Positions 47,097-59,213 of a stretch of DNA of 64,000 nt are shown here, one piece after another; within the stretch, counting starts at the first letter, position 1, and the number at the start of each line of letters is the position of its first letter. The stretch covers positions 337,770 to 401,769 of the forward strand of contig NW_022985559.1 of the NCBI RefSeq assembly GCF_010093815.1, given 5' to 3'. The translations under genes were made by a program, and so were the position numbers. The notes under the pieces are model-generated. The model worked only from the letters and a program-made list of their open reading frames with translations, was not told the DNA's origin and ran no database searches. Source of the stretch: Pseudovirgaria hyperparasitica. Taxonomy: Eukaryota > Ascomycota > Dothideomycetes > Acrospermales > Acrospermaceae.

Positions 47097-47967
47097 GGTG
47101 CTACCAATGAAGGGGGGGGGGGGGGTTTGCGGCTTAGCAGGTGGGTATTTGTGCGTTGCGGACGTAAAGGCAAGATGATGGAGGCCGTAGCATCTTCCAA
47201 GTGAGCATGCGACAAAACGATAGGATGTGGCCGAGTGTTGATGAAGAGTTGTCTGTTCCGACGAGCGGACGTTCCCACTTGCGCGCGAAGCCTTGCTTCA
47301 GGAACAATGGAAAGGTGACGTGACTCGTGCAGACCCAATTTTCAAGGAAGTGCCTGGGCGGAGCTTTGCTATGGATCAAGAGAGCTACGTACTGTCCTTT
47401 GCCTAATCCGTGCTTAGACTGCTTCTAAGATTAGCTTTGTTGACATTAATCACTCTAGCGTAGTAGCGTCGAATCTAGAGAAATGCCGCTAGAATCTGTC
47501 TATGATTCAGGGAATGGTTGGTTGTAGCTGAAGGCACGAGGTTGACAAAGATTATAAAGAGCTACAATACAATTACGATTATACTATGAACGCAGACACA
47601 AACGCGAAACAGCCGGGTAGAGTCGGCATACTGATGATATGTATGTACATTATGTGCTGCTGTTCCAACCCTCCAAGCCGCCACGTGAATCTTGTTCTCA
47701 TTTTCTCATTTTCACGTTTTTTCCCCCTCCTCATTTCTCATTTTCTCGTTTTTTTCACATCCTCGTTTTCTCGTTTTCCCATTTTTTCGTTTTCCCATTT
47801 TTGGTCAAGCCAACGCGATATAAAGACAAAAGAGGAGCTGCAGTCGAATTTATATCTCCAAGGAGGTGTGTATGTTCAAAGCAGCTCATCGTCGAAAGTA
47901 CTTTTTTTTTCTTTTTCGTTCCTTCTCAAAACAAGGTGTTGTTGTATGTGGCAAGGTGCTGTACAGA
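47097..47967. other. Intergenic with polypyrimidine tract
   Basis: 870 bp. A long polypyrimidine stretch built from TTTTCTCG/TTTTCCCA units lies at 47698-47805. No gene seen. Confidence 0.55.
47112..47125. repeat. Poly-G run (14 G)
   Basis: Homopolymer 16 bp upstream of the MFS start codon (minus-strand C run). Confidence 0.95.
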
Positions 47968-50500
47968 TTAATACTGCTCGTAGGCGGGCTCTTTTCCTTT
48001 CCTCTCTGAGGTGCCGCTGCTAATCATACGGCCAATCCTGCTCAGTGTGGAGCGGAGATGGGCTCTCCTCGAGTCTTCTGTACCAGGCCGCTGGATGGGA
48101 CCATACGACCGGGCAGGAGACGTGAAAGGGTCGGTATTGGCAGGCGATGCACGCGAGACAGTCTCGTCACCGTCCATTGGACTGACGCTCTGGTGGCGAG
48201 CATAGCCGGCGTTCCTGGATTGCTGCTGCTGTGACGTGGACGAGGACCATGGACTGGGTCGTGGTAGGGTCGCCTGAATTCGTTCAGCGGCCATGCTGAA
48301 CGTAAATTCTGATGAAGGGGCTTGCAAGTGCCACGGGACAAGCGGCCGATCATTGACTCCGCCAGGCCCGCCCGCAGAGATGAAAGTCTGCGCGCAAAAG
48401 TCCTGGCTGGTCGCGCGGACATGGCGACTTGGTCCGCTTTCGGAGCTTTGAGGCGATAACTGACTGCCCAAGGCTGGTTCCGTCTGCGAGCGGGGAAGAG
48501 GAGTGCCCGAGGACGGAATTGGAGGCAGGGGTTTTGTGTATTTGTGACCGAGACCTGGAATGACAGCGGTGAATGGCATAGGGCTGATGTCTCTGAAGGA
48601 TGATGTTCCGTCTGGATACGTCTGGGTTGGGCCGTAATATCGGACTGCTGCTGGCTGGGGAGGATCGTGGCGTGGAGTGAAGAGGCCCGCTTCAGGGTTG
48701 AAAGTCTGGCTGGGAGGCGATACACTGTTCGAGGAGTTGTTGCATAGAGACGTGGAATGCTGAGCGTGGCTACGTGGCTTGGTTGGAGTTACGGGCATAG
48801 ACTGATGGGCATCGCTGCTGCCCCAGGGCCAGGGATTGGTGGCAGGTAGGCATCCTGATGGCCTGGGGGGATAGGGCAGCCCAGGAGGGGGCTTCGGACA
48901 AGACTGTGCAATGGCTGTAGTTGGCGTGGCTGGCAGTCCAGGGCAAGACTGTGCAATGGCTGTAGTCGGCGTGGCTGGCAGTCCAGGGCAAGACTGTGCA
49001 ATAGCTGCAGTCGGCGTGGCTGGCAGTCCAGGACAAGACTGTGCAATAGCTGCAGTCGGCGTGGCTGGCAGTCCCGGAGGCGGTTTGATTGAGTATACCT
49101 GGAGAGGCTCCGCATTCTGAACGCCCCTTTTGCCGTAGTCCGGATCGAGTTGACAGGGGCAGGGAAGACGACGAGACTCAAAGTCGCGATTGGTACAGCT
49201 CTTGAGACAGATGCATCTGCTGCGTGGATCTTTCCTGCATTGACATTTCAGGTCTTGGCTCGTCGATTTGGGAGCAGTCAAGCGGGATGGCGAAGTGCGG
49301 GACGGCGAAATGTGGGATGGCAAAGTGCGGGATGGCAAAGTGCGGGATGGCAAAGTGCGGGATGGCAAAGGGCGGGATGTGTCGGTGGTAGAGTCGGTCG
49401 AGTTTGTTGAACTGTGTGTGCTGCCGTCGTGCATCTTGTACACGGCCTTGGGGATGGTCTGACGACGAAGAAATTCACGTAGCTTATCAGCGACTTCCGC
49501 GTGCTGGGAGGAGGAATGTCCGGCATGTTGGATGCTTGTCTGGACATGTTCTCCGCCATCTGACTGCTGTCGGGCTTTTTCTCGCGTGATGTAGCGATTG
49601 ATCTCGATGGCAATCATTGCTGGCGCCAGCTTGTTCATCTCAATCAGCCCATCCTGCGAGAGCACATGGCGCAAAAGACGGACGGGACCGCGCAACGATT
49701 CGACGGCCCTTAGACTGTCGGTGAAAGTTTGAGAGTTTGAGGGATCCGTGGATGGAGTGGCTTCTGAGAGCAGGCCGGTGAGGTACTGGTTGATCTTGAC
49801 GTGCATTTGCAATGCGGCTATCAAGTCCTGTTTCATGAGAAGTAGCCAGAGACCATGGAGTCGGGTGACGAGATCCTGAACGGTGCCAACGTCAGGCCAG
49901 ATGCTAAGATTGGGCCAGGCGACCATTGTTTCGAGGGATATGAAGCCGCTCCTGAGTCGGAGATGCAGCTCGTCGTAGAGTTGACGTATGCTGGAGCAGG
50001 TTGCGTAGAACAGGTAGTCGAACTCGTGGAGAGGACGGCGTCGGTAGTTCTCCAGACCCAAGGCTGGCCTCTCAGACGTTGCTGGGACCAATGGGCTGAG
50101 GGGTCTATCGAGCGAACTGAGTATCCAAGAGAGCTGGGAATTGGTCGCCTGGACATGGCTACCGAAGAAAGGCTGTATGATGTGGTCAGCTTCAACTGTT
50201 TTCTCCCTTGATACTGCGAGATCCAGCTAGACTTACAGGCTGTCTCTCTAGTGACAGACACGAGACGCAGTCGTTGACGTGCTGAGCAGCGTGCCAGATG
50301 GATGCTTGCGCGTTCGATTCGCTCATCTGAGGACGTGTATAATCATGACAGAAGGGAACGATGCGCAGTGGTTCTAGATGCGTTGACAGGATTGGATTAG
50401 TGGCACCAGAGCCAGCAGTACCCGAGCCAGCAGTACCCGAGCCAGCAGGCGCATCGCCGTTTGGGAGGGTAGAGGTGGGGGGACGGTGCGAACCACTCAT
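47968..50500 (-). CDS. Low-complexity protein with two coding minisatellites
   Basis: Two exons (50237-50500, 47968-50172) encode 822 residues; the 64-nt intron joins CLSLERQP to PFFGSHVQAT. I do not recognise the family. Residues about 90-290 are helical and ordered (LYDELHLRLRSGFISLETMV, LRGPVRLLRHVLSQDGLIEM), the rest disordered. A Cys-rich block (LKCQCRKDPRSRCICLKSC) lies near residue 385. Two tandem repeats are translated: PSRTL (15-bp units, 49285-49380) and GLPATPTAAIAQSCP (45-bp units, 48897-49076, four copies). An N-terminal GSGTA repeat is also present. The C-terminus is rich in Ser, Pro and Arg. The combination of a structured N-terminal third and repeat tail suggests a scaffold or regulator, but nothing shows its job. 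Confidence 0.75.
48897..49076. repeat. Coding 45-bp minisatellite x4
   Basis: Four near-identical 45-bp units, each encoding GLPATPTAAIAQSCP or the TTAIAQ variant; unit differences are few, so the array is young or homogenised. Confidence 0.9.
49285..49380. repeat. Coding 15-bp minisatellite
   Basis: About six 15-bp units (GGGATGGCAAAGTGC on the plus strand) encoding PSRTL repeats in the minus-strand gene. Confidence 0.9.
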
Positions 50501-51702
50501 GGTGATTGATGGAGAGCGGTTCGGGTAGGGTTGATTGGTAGGAGGATATAGTGTGTGTGGAAGATGTGAGGGCTGTTTTCAGGGATGAATGTGTGTGAAG
50601 GGAAAAGGGATGCGGAGACAGGAACAGGGAAAAATGAAAGAAGGAGAGCAATGGGGAGACATTGTGTCCGCTCTTAAGTACACACAAGGCGGGCGGACAG
50701 GCCGGGCAGCGAATAAATTTTTTTCTATTGTTGTAGTGAATCCATGGTAGCATGACGCGCTCTGAACGGAGACGCGCTCTGAAGGACCAAGCGCAGGTGA
50801 AGATGCTTCTACGCTCTGAACAGCGCCCCCCCAAACAGCTTCAGCAACTTCTGTCAGGGCGGGCTCGAGGGCGTCGCGCACCTCCTTTTCCGGAGGGGAC
50901 GGATAGCTAGTCGTCTAGTTTACTGAAGTTTCCACGGATCTGTGTGTATGGAGGAGGGTCGAGGAGAAGAAAAGTTTGCAAGCAGTGGGTGTTCTGGAGT
51001 GGTAACTGGATTGGCAACACACGGGCATGTTCCTGCCATGTCTGCCCTGATCATCCGGTTCGTCTGTAGATTGGGACATTTCAAGATTCCAGGCTGCAGC
51101 ACATTGTTCGAGGGATGCAAAGGTTTGTTAGGTGACGTAGGCGAAGTGGTTCCCCATGGATGAAGGAAATGGATGGGGTTTAGGTAGCTTGGCATGAACT
51201 GGAATGGGACTAAAGGTCAGCCAAGCTAGGAAGGAGCAGAAATCAGAAATCAGAATTCAGCGCAACAGAAATTCCATTGATACGTGCATTCTCCCTCCTT
51301 ACAGATTTCACTACGGCGCCCTTTAATGCGTGGTCTACTTGCTGCCAACGCTCAGGATTTGAACGTGATCCAAAGCTCTTTCAGCTCACAAAAAGGTAAA
51401 CAGTGCCATGATATATCAGACGTATGCTGATTTTATAAAAAAAAACAAAAACAAAGATAACAAAAAAAAAGATGGCATAACAGTAGAACAATCAAGGTCG
51501 TGGATATTGTGTAGAGGAGACTCGGAGCATGCCACAGCGGGCAGCTGGTCTAGCATGATAACGATGCGATATGCGGAATGATAATGATCGACGTGTATGA
51601 TTGAGGTGGTGGTGGTGGTGGTGGTTGAATGGAGGAGCAAGTCTGTGTATGGATGGATGGATGGCTGGATGGATGGAAAGCGGTCGGTCATACACATATC
51701 GA
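50501..51702. other. Intergenic, no gene seen
   Basis: 1.2 kb. An oligo-A-rich stretch lies near 51437-51470 and a GGT run at 51606-51626, near the 3' end of the small protein gene. No gene recognised. Confidence 0.5.
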
Positions 51703-52069
51703 TCAAGCCAAAATCTTCTTCTCGTCAAAAGTGCGGGACTTGAAGACGGCGTCCTGGCCACTGAGTCGTCGACCGAGGGCACGCTCGAGTTTGGCGCCGA
51801 GAGCAAGCTTGCTCATGTGGTCGGTCTGCTCGGGGGAGACGGTGTATCGCTGCTGGGACAGGCGCTTGTCCTCCAGACGGGCAAAGCCGGCATTCCAGCT
51901 CTTGATGTCCTGGGCACGTGGATCTTGGGAGTTGACGGAGTCACCGGACAGGTGGGAGGGAGCGATTGAAGGAGCCAGAGTGGCAGCGGAGTAGGTGCTG
52001 AAGCGGATGGAGGCGCGCTGGTTCTGCTGCTGCTTGGCGGGTCAGGATGAGGAGTGGTATGGAGGAGAG

Positions 52070-52107
<38 letters not shown>

Positions 52108-52159
52108 TGGTACGTACAGCAGTGAGCATCGGCCTCGACGACTCGACAGAAGAGCCCAT
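51703..52159 (-). CDS. Small protein, 123 residues, conserved-looking C-terminus
   Basis: Two exons (52118-52159 and 51703-52032). Exon 1 encodes MGSSVESSRPMLTA; the 85-nt intron contains a perfect GA/CT microsatellite and ends CTGACCCGCCAAG, followed by CAG repeats that allow NAG-type alternative acceptors. The mature part has RASIRFSTYSAATLAPS, DIKSWNAGFARLEDKRLSQQ and a C-terminal SKLALGAKLERALGRRLSGQ followed by DAVFKSRTF, a motif similar to short proteins in other filamentous ascomycetes (from memory; the function is unknown). No signal peptide or membrane span. Highly charged and likely helical at the C-terminus. Confidence 0.78.
52075..52100. repeat. GA microsatellite inside an intron
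   Basis: About 13 GA dinucleotides in the small protein's intron; a second GA run lies at 52196-52212 in the leader. Confidence 0.9.
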
Positions 52160-53749
52160 TGTGTAGAATGTGTGTGGTGTGGTGTGTGATGTTGGAGAGA
52201 GAGAGAGAGAGAGTGGGAGAAGGAGCAGGTCGGGATGGAAGGTCAGCCGGGCGTGGAGAAGCGAAGGTGTCGAGTGTTTGTGGGAGAGTGGCAAGTTGAC
52301 GAGATGGAGAGTGGAGGAAGATGGTGATGATGATGAAGGAGGGTAGTAGGGTTGAGGCAAGTAAGTATAGATTTAGTGGTGGTGGTGGTGGTGGGTAAAG
52401 GGAATGAATGAATGGGAAGAAGCCAGGCAGACAGGACAGGACAGGACAGGGCAGGAAAAGGCAGGAAAAGGCAAGTCAGCCAAGAGGATGGGATGGGATG
52501 GAATGGCACTATGGCCGCTTGCAGGCCCCCAACCCGCTTCCTCGCTCGCTACCCTACCCTACCCTACCCACTAAAACTACCCACTATTACCCAGCTCGGC
52601 ATCACTTTACGCACTCCATACTCAGTAATACGCCGTCACCACTACTCGCTACTCATGCTTGCTCGTGCGCGGCTGCCTGTCGCCCCGAGCAGTCGGGAGC
52701 TTCTTGGCTGTGTTTCACCACTGCTGTTGTCCCTTTATGCCCGTAGCCTGTCCTGTCATGCTAATCACTCTCTCTATGCATACACTGAGCACTCTCACCA
52801 CACTCGACACACTCGACCCGCACGCCAGTAATAGCAGTAGTGGTGGTAGTAGCAGTAGCAGCAGCAGCACAAGCAGCACGACTCAGGGTCTGGGTCTGTG
52901 TACTGTGTGCATGTGCATCTCCACCTCACATGATCTTCACGTCGTGTGCCCACCATCAGCCATGAAGGCGTCGAGGCACGTGTGCAGATGGCCAGACGGG
53001 CAGAGAGCGTCAACAGCATCAACTACCCATGTCCCTGTCGCTTCTTGCGATATTAGATATGATGAGGCGATGAGAGAGATTTATAGAGATGAAGATTCTG
53101 TCGTTTGATTATGCTTGCTTGCTTGCACCGTCTGGTGGGTCTGTCAAAACTCTATTCTATAAATGTCGCTCTCGACAAGCTTCCGGCCCGTTTTTGCTGC
53201 TATTAATTACAGTACTACAGTACTGTACGGTGCCATGTCGTGCTGCTCCATCTTAATCATCTATTTCCATCCATCGCTTCATGCAATCAGCACAATCAGT
53301 GGCCTGATCTCGCACTTCCTCTCCATCCTGAAAAGGCTGAAGGCTGAAAGGGTCGTAGATGTGTTGATGCAAACATAATCATGCGCTGATCATCTTCTCT
53401 CCTCCACGTAAGCACATTGGTCGCCGCCGCAGACAAGGTCGCTCCCCCTTGTTGACTCAGCGCCCCGCCACTACTGCCACGTGTTTGCCACGCGGTCGCT
53501 GATGCACCTTTTTGCCTTGTCTTGCTGCATCTCCATTCATTGTCGTCCATCCAATCTGCTTGTTCTGCCTCTGCTTCACCACCGCCTTGATCGCTGCCCT
53601 AATAAAGGAAGGATTCATCATCAGCCAATCCATTCCACCAATCTACCTGTCCGGATGCCTTCCATGCCGCCCCCTTCCGACCTCGTCAGTCATTTCCAAT
53701 TCTAGCTGATACCGTAATATTACCATCAGCATCGCAGGTGCCATGCCGC
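52160..53749. other. Intergenic with several short tandem repeats
   Basis: 1.6 kb with no gene. It holds GGT at 52376-52394, ACAGG at 52431-52451, GGGAT at 52488-52501 and four CCCTA units at 52550-52569. GTAGTAGCAGC-type triplets lie at 52826-52880. Confidence 0.6.
52550..52569. repeat. CCCTA pentamer x4
   Basis: TACCC/CCCTA repeated four times. It differs from the fungal telomere unit CCCTAA and is only 20 bp long. Confidence 0.85.
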
Positions 53750-54931
53750 TCATGCGTATACCTTGACGCTGTTGACCAGCCAATAGCTTTCCCGGAAGTT
53801 CTGTGGCTGCCGCGCAACATAGCTCGTGCAGCTCGTGTCCGAATTGTAGCAACTCGTATACTGACTCCACACGTTGCCAGCCCAGTCTCCGCAGAACTAT
53901 AATACCACTGTCAGCTTCATACTCCATTCTTCGACTTGTTCGACACACTGACCGTAATGTCAAAGATGATCTGGAGGTTCTTGAAATACGAGTCGAAATT
54001 GCATCCACCGTAGAAATTCGCCTGCGGCTTCGGCCACGACGCTGGGTTCGGATTACCGTTGCGCACATCAGACGGCACATCTCGCTGCGCCCAGTACCAC
54101 ACCTGGATCGCCGAGCTGGTCCAGAGTGTCGCGTACACACCGCCGCCGTTGGCATTAAAGGATGTGCCATATGTGTTGGCCTGCGTGCTCTTGACGCCGC
54201 ACCCGTTGTAGCCACTGCCGGCACCACAGTCCGAGTTTGCAACCCGATAGCCGTTCTCGCCCGCCGGTCCAACGCCGGGCGAGCATCCAGGCGCAGAGTG
54301 CAGCGTCATCTGGTTGCTCGAGTCTGTATGGACGCCCTCGATGATATCAATCTCGCCCGAGTTGGGCCAGTTTGGGCCCAGCATCCAGAATGCTGGCCAC
54401 GACCCGCACTGCGATCCGGGGATGTGCGCAAAATCGCCAATGATGAGGCCGTGGTTGTACGACGGATTCGAGTGGATCCTCACACTGTTGCGGCCGGGTC
54501 CGCTCGTCGATATCACATTCGTGTTGTCCACGCCAATGTAGACCTGGTTGTTCTGCGTCTTGTACAGCCCCAGTCTCTGAGCGTCGGCTTGGTTGAGGTA
54601 GTTGACAAAGCCGTGAGCTACGTCGCGATCAGCCCGTCTCTCTTGAAAGTGTTGTTCCTCCAAGTGACCTACTCGGGTCTGCTATGTTCTCAACAGTAAA
54701 CTTGCTAAACCAGTTGCTGGCATCGTACGTGTCGACAAGTCTGTACGATGCCGCCGAGTCTATGCGAGGATTGCTCCCGTTTCCTTGGAATGTCTGTGGA
54801 TGCACCACCTGCACAGGCTCAGGCTGGGAGAGATAGAGACCGTCCCCTGGCGCACCCGCAGGGCTAGGAGCAGCTCTGGCAGAAGACGTTGCGCCAAGCA
54901 CAAGCAGCGAAGCAAGACTCCGAAATGACAT
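53750..54931 (-). CDS. Secreted GH16 endo-1,3(4)-beta-glucanase-like enzyme
   Basis: Three exons (54673-54931, 53953-54617, 53750-53896) encode 356 residues. A signal peptide (MSFRSLASLLVLGATSSARA) precedes a Pro/Gly-rich linker and a GH16 domain: YRLVDTYDASNWFSKFTVEN, DPTHGFVNYLNQADAQ across the first junction, GSWPAFWMLGPNWPNSGEID with catalytic GEIDIIEG (E-x-D-x-x-E). The last exon restores FCGDWAGNVWSQYTSC and ends SYWLVNSVKVYA, the usual end of this subfamily. It should cleave beta-1,3(4)-glucans in the wall or in plant material. Even cysteine count in the catalytic domain fits disulfide bonding outside the cell. No GPI signal. Confidence 0.9.
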
Positions 54932-57458
54932 GTCGATGCCCCGGAGAAAGAGAGAGAGATATATAGATATATACAACAACAAGCCCGGAAAAAGCCCAGA
55001 GAAAACAATATTCAAAGAACAACCTTTTCCTGGATAGCGTGCCGCAAAAGAGGATCATGGAGCAGACTTATACGCCCTCCTATAAATCTGCTGTTCCCCA
55101 GCCTTTTCTCTCCCATCGTGACAATGCCAGCCATGCGTCCTTCCCAAACGGACATAACCTCCCACCACTAATTAATCCATAAGCCCTAATTACCCACCGT
55201 GTAAACCACACAAAGCACGCGCAGAAAACAACACAAGATGCGGAGATCACACGCACCCAGCGTGTGCGCGCGCGCAACGTAATATATACTGCAATGGATG
55301 GATGAATGGATAGATCGCCCTGCATGCATGCATCTCGCATGACATTCCAGACGTTCCACAGCCCCGGACTACAGATCTCATCCTCTCTCCTTCCCTCTAT
55401 CGCTCTAGCCACAGTAAGGCATCTACCCGGTATCCGGTGCAACCCACCCTAATTATTTCCCTACCATCTACTCGCACATCTGCCCTCTGCACCAGTCAAG
55501 TAACACAATACCCACGAATCAAACCTTTGCCTTTGTTCCTCCAATCTACCCTGCGCCGTTTTGTAGTGCAGTGCAGTGCAGTGCAGCGATGATGGCATGG
55601 CATGGCATGGTATAGAAAGCGAGAGTCATATGCACGCGCACGCGCGAATCACAGTTTGCATCGCGGTGGCGCGTGCCCCTGCGTAGGGCTATGGATCCAT
55701 CCATCCCGTAGTGCGTCGTTGCATTTGCTGCTGTGATGTGTGCTACGAGGTGGGTTTTTTTTGCTAGGCTAGTGCGCTGGAACGGGGACATTCATGGAAC
55801 TTACTAATTACAGAAACCTCTGATCATAGCTAAAGGGGAAGATGGATAATAAGGGTGTAGCGAGGAGATAAAGGAACGGAAAAGGAAAAGAAAAGAAAAG
55901 AAAAGGCTAGAAAAGGCTAGGTGTGTAGAATAAAGAAAATACTGTTGTGTGCATGTCCAGCCAGGCACGCTGGTTGGTGCATCTAAGGATGATTAATTAG
56001 TAGGTTTGATGGAATGGTTCAGTCGATCTGACTAGCGTGGTCTGGGGTAGTTAATTACATCCATTCCTGATGATTATCTACCTGAAATTAATTAATTACA
56101 GGGGCGGTCGAGGGTTTGGATTGGGTGGATCTGGACGAGTGCCTGTGTGGTAGGTTGGAATGTCAAGGACTTTCCTCTTTCCTAGTTGGGGTTGGTCGTG
56201 TGTGCTTCTTTCGGCTTAGGGCTGGAGTGGATGAATGGAGTAGGGAGTGAGGAGTGGACATGCGGCGGGGACATGTGTATAACTGACCGATTAAAAAGGT
56301 AAATACCACGGGGAGGCCAGTCCGGTATCTAAAACATCCCCACTACGTCTGCGCCTCTGCACACGAGGCTTTCTCACACGTCCAGTGTACTTTAATGTTT
56401 CCAAACGCTCTAAACAAAGATTTACAGAGACAAACAAATGCCATCACAATCCACTAAACACACACACATCAAAAATAGCAAAAGCACCAAAGTCTCCCGC
56501 CCAGAACAGCAGGTACACGCGAACCTTTCGTCTCTCTCTGCACGTCTGTCTGCCTGTCCGTCTATCTACTTAATTACCTAATCAGACGTCAAAGCCAGTT
56601 CCATCCAATCCATCCTGCTGTCCCAAAGAAGCCTAGCTCCCGCGCCCCCCTCCACATGTTCTGTCAACTAACTACTTACCCCGCCCCCGCATTTCTGCAA
56701 GAGGAAGACAAGACAAGAACCCCGCGCGCGCGGCTCGGGAAGCGTAGACGTGGTGAACGGCAGCTTGTGGCGGCAGTGGTGCAGGCGGGGACTGAATGGA
56801 CAAGTCACTGCGGCTTTGCACGGTTGGCCTTGTTGGACTGGCTGGAGAGGGATTTGTTTGGTCTGGGATCTGTTGACTGGATGGATGGTGGAGTGAGGGC
56901 ATAGATGGGTTGAGTGAGTTAAGGGGGTTTGCGCACGCGCTGAATGCAGGGTGACGAGGTGGGCGGGACGTGCAGGGTGATAAGGCGAGACGAGTGGCAG
57001 GCATAGATACAGAGGTACAGATTGAGAAGATGGACATGCAGACAAACAAACAAACAGACGGACAAACACACAGATGATAACAACAGCGGCAACACTCGGC
57101 CAGAACGGCGCAGTAGTTCATTCACCAGCCCGACCACGATGCCGACGAATGATCCATGCAGCCTGATCACCGCAAACAACATCTAGCTACTCGGTACATC
57201 TTCTCGGTCCCAGCGGATGCTGCCCCCCCCCTTTTGCCCGCACGCACGAATGCCATCTCCACCTAGGGCAGTTATACCCCAGTGCCACTCCAGGCCTTAA
57301 CTAGGCGTCTGGGCATCTGCGCAGAAGGAATAAGACCGGTGCATGTCCCTGCTCGGCTCTGTCGTCAGAAGTACCAATCCGGCCACAACGAGAGCACGAC
57401 ACTATCGTATAATACTCAATCCCCTCACATACCGGAAACACAGAGTCCAGGGCCAAAC
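54932..57458. other. 2.5-kb divergent intergenic region
   Basis: Between the GH16 gene (minus) and the alcohol dehydrogenase (plus). No gene seen. It has small repeats: GTGCA at 55567-55583, CATGG at 55596-55611, AAAGG/AAAAG near 55880-55905. Many TAATTA boxes (55980-56100) and a CGCGCACGCGCG palindrome (55630-55646) are present. Confidence 0.5.
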
Positions 57459-58820
57459 ATGGCGACCAAGACAAAGGCAATCGTCTCCTACGACACCCAC
57501 GCCAACGGCGGCTGGCGAATGGAAGATGTAACCGTCCGCGCACCCGGCGAGGGCGAGCTCCTGGTCGAGATGGTGGGGTCAGGCATCTGCCACACCGACG
57601 TGCTGGTCGGCGGTCTCCCGGGCGGCGCGGCGCCAATTGCGTTTTATCCGCGTGTTCTGGGGCATGAAGGTGTGTGTGTTTTTCTCATTTCACCGCGAAC
57701 AGCACCCTATACGCCGCTTTCCGTCTTCATCATAATCATCAGAGACCCGTGCAACTGACAGAATTTGTTTGGATTTACAGGAGGCGGCTACGTCAAGAGC
57801 ATCGGCCCGGGCGTCACAGTCGCCGAGCCGGGCGATCCGGTGCTGCTATCCTACGCCTTCTGCCAGAGCTGCGCAATCTGCACGGCCGGCCACCACTCGC
57901 ACTGCCCGGAGTTTGCGGCGCTGAATTTCGCGGGCCCGTACGCCACGTTTACGGACAAGGAGGGGGCGGATATCTCGGGGCATTTCTTCGGGCAGTCGAG
58001 CTTTGCACACTTGTCCGTTGTGAAGCAGTGTAGTGTTGTTAATGCCAAGGGCCTGGTGAGGGATAGGCGGGAGCTGCAGCTGTTTTCGCCGCTTGGGTAT
58101 GTGATTTCTCTGTTTGATTCGATTATGGTTGAGTCGGTTCGATTCGATTCTCAGGGGGAAAGGGGAAAGGGGGTTACGACATGAAGCAGACTGACGCTCC
58201 GCAGATGCGGCATCCAGACCGGCGCCGGCACAATCATCAACGCCGCCAAGGCAACCCCCGACGACATCGTCGTCGTCATGGGCCTCGGCGGCGTCGGCCT
58301 CAGCGCCATCATGGCCGCCAAAATCCAGCGCTGCCGCATGATAATCGGCCTCGACCGCGTGCCCTCCCGCCTCGCCCTCGCCCACGACCTCGGCGCAACC
58401 CACACCATCAACGGCTCCACCCTCGACCCCTCCAAAACCCTCGTCGAAACCGTCAAAGCCCTCGCCGAAGGCCACGGCCCCACCGTCACAGTCGACACCA
58501 CGGGCGTGCCCGCCCTGATCCGCGACGGCATCCAGTTCACGCGCAACTGCGGGCGCATCCTGCAGGTTGGCAGCGCGCCCTTTGACTTCAATCTCGAGCT
58601 CAACACGTTTGAGTTTATGATGAGCGGGAAGCAGTTTCTGGGCGCGATTGAGGGCCAGGCGTATCCGCCGGAGTTTGTGCCGAGGATGATTGGCTGGTAT
58701 CGCGAGGGCAGGTTTCCGATTGAGCGGTTTATGAAGTTGATTCCGGCGGGGGAGTTTGAGCTGGGCTTGCGGGAGATGCATGATGGGACGACGATTAAGC
58801 CGATTTTGTGCTGGTCGTAG
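57459..58820 (+). CDS. Zinc-dependent alcohol dehydrogenase (MDR, aryl-alcohol type)
   Basis: Three exons (57459-57669, 57781-58096, 58205-58820) encode 380 residues. Medium-chain dehydrogenase/reductase family: catalytic zinc Cys in GSGICHTDV, His in VLGHEGGGYVKSIGPG across the first junction, structural zinc Cys cluster CQSCAICTAGHHSHC, and the cofactor loop VMGLGGVGLSAI. The second junction restores SPLGCGIQTGAGT. The closest named relatives are aryl-alcohol and benzyl-alcohol dehydrogenases; the substrate is not decided by sequence. Three exons each begin C-ending and finish G/T-ending at third codon positions. It is the first of three plus-strand genes. Confidence 0.9.
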
Positions 58821-59213
58821 GGGTGCCGGGGGGGGGGGTTGTTGCGGTGAAATGCTCTTCTTCTTTTTTCGATGCTAATTGATCATTTCAGAGATTTGAA
58901 CCTGACGGTGTAGCCAATGTAGGCTTGCATTAATGTAGTAGTATCGCAGTATGAGATACCGTGAAGCTATTCATAACATGTGCCATTCATGGTTATTCAA
59001 ATTTTAGTTATTTTGGAATGAGTTGCTCTGTAGATGGCCGCACGTAGTTAACTTTACCAGTGTCTACCTACATATAAAGTTCAGGCCTCCTTCGGGGAAA
59101 ACGTAATCACGGAGACCCGGTCCGGAAGTGGGTACGTACCGACTAGCCGATCCAGGCAGCCAACAAGTCCGGGAAACGTATCTTCAACATCTGCAAACGT
59201 CCCATGCCAAAGC
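58821..59213. other. Intergenic, no gene seen
   Basis: 390 bp containing a G-run just after the dehydrogenase stop and an AT-rich tail. Confidence 0.5.

Noticed and set aside
48897-49380. CRISPR-like regular repeats
   Set aside because: The units are contiguous without spacers, are in frame with a coding exon, and the genome is fungal.
52550-52569. Interstitial telomere
   Set aside because: Unit is CCCTA, not CCCTAA, and only four copies are present among other simple repeats.
57846-58781. 311-residue minus-strand open frame
   Set aside because: Antisense shadow of the alcohol dehydrogenase; composition skewed and no motif.
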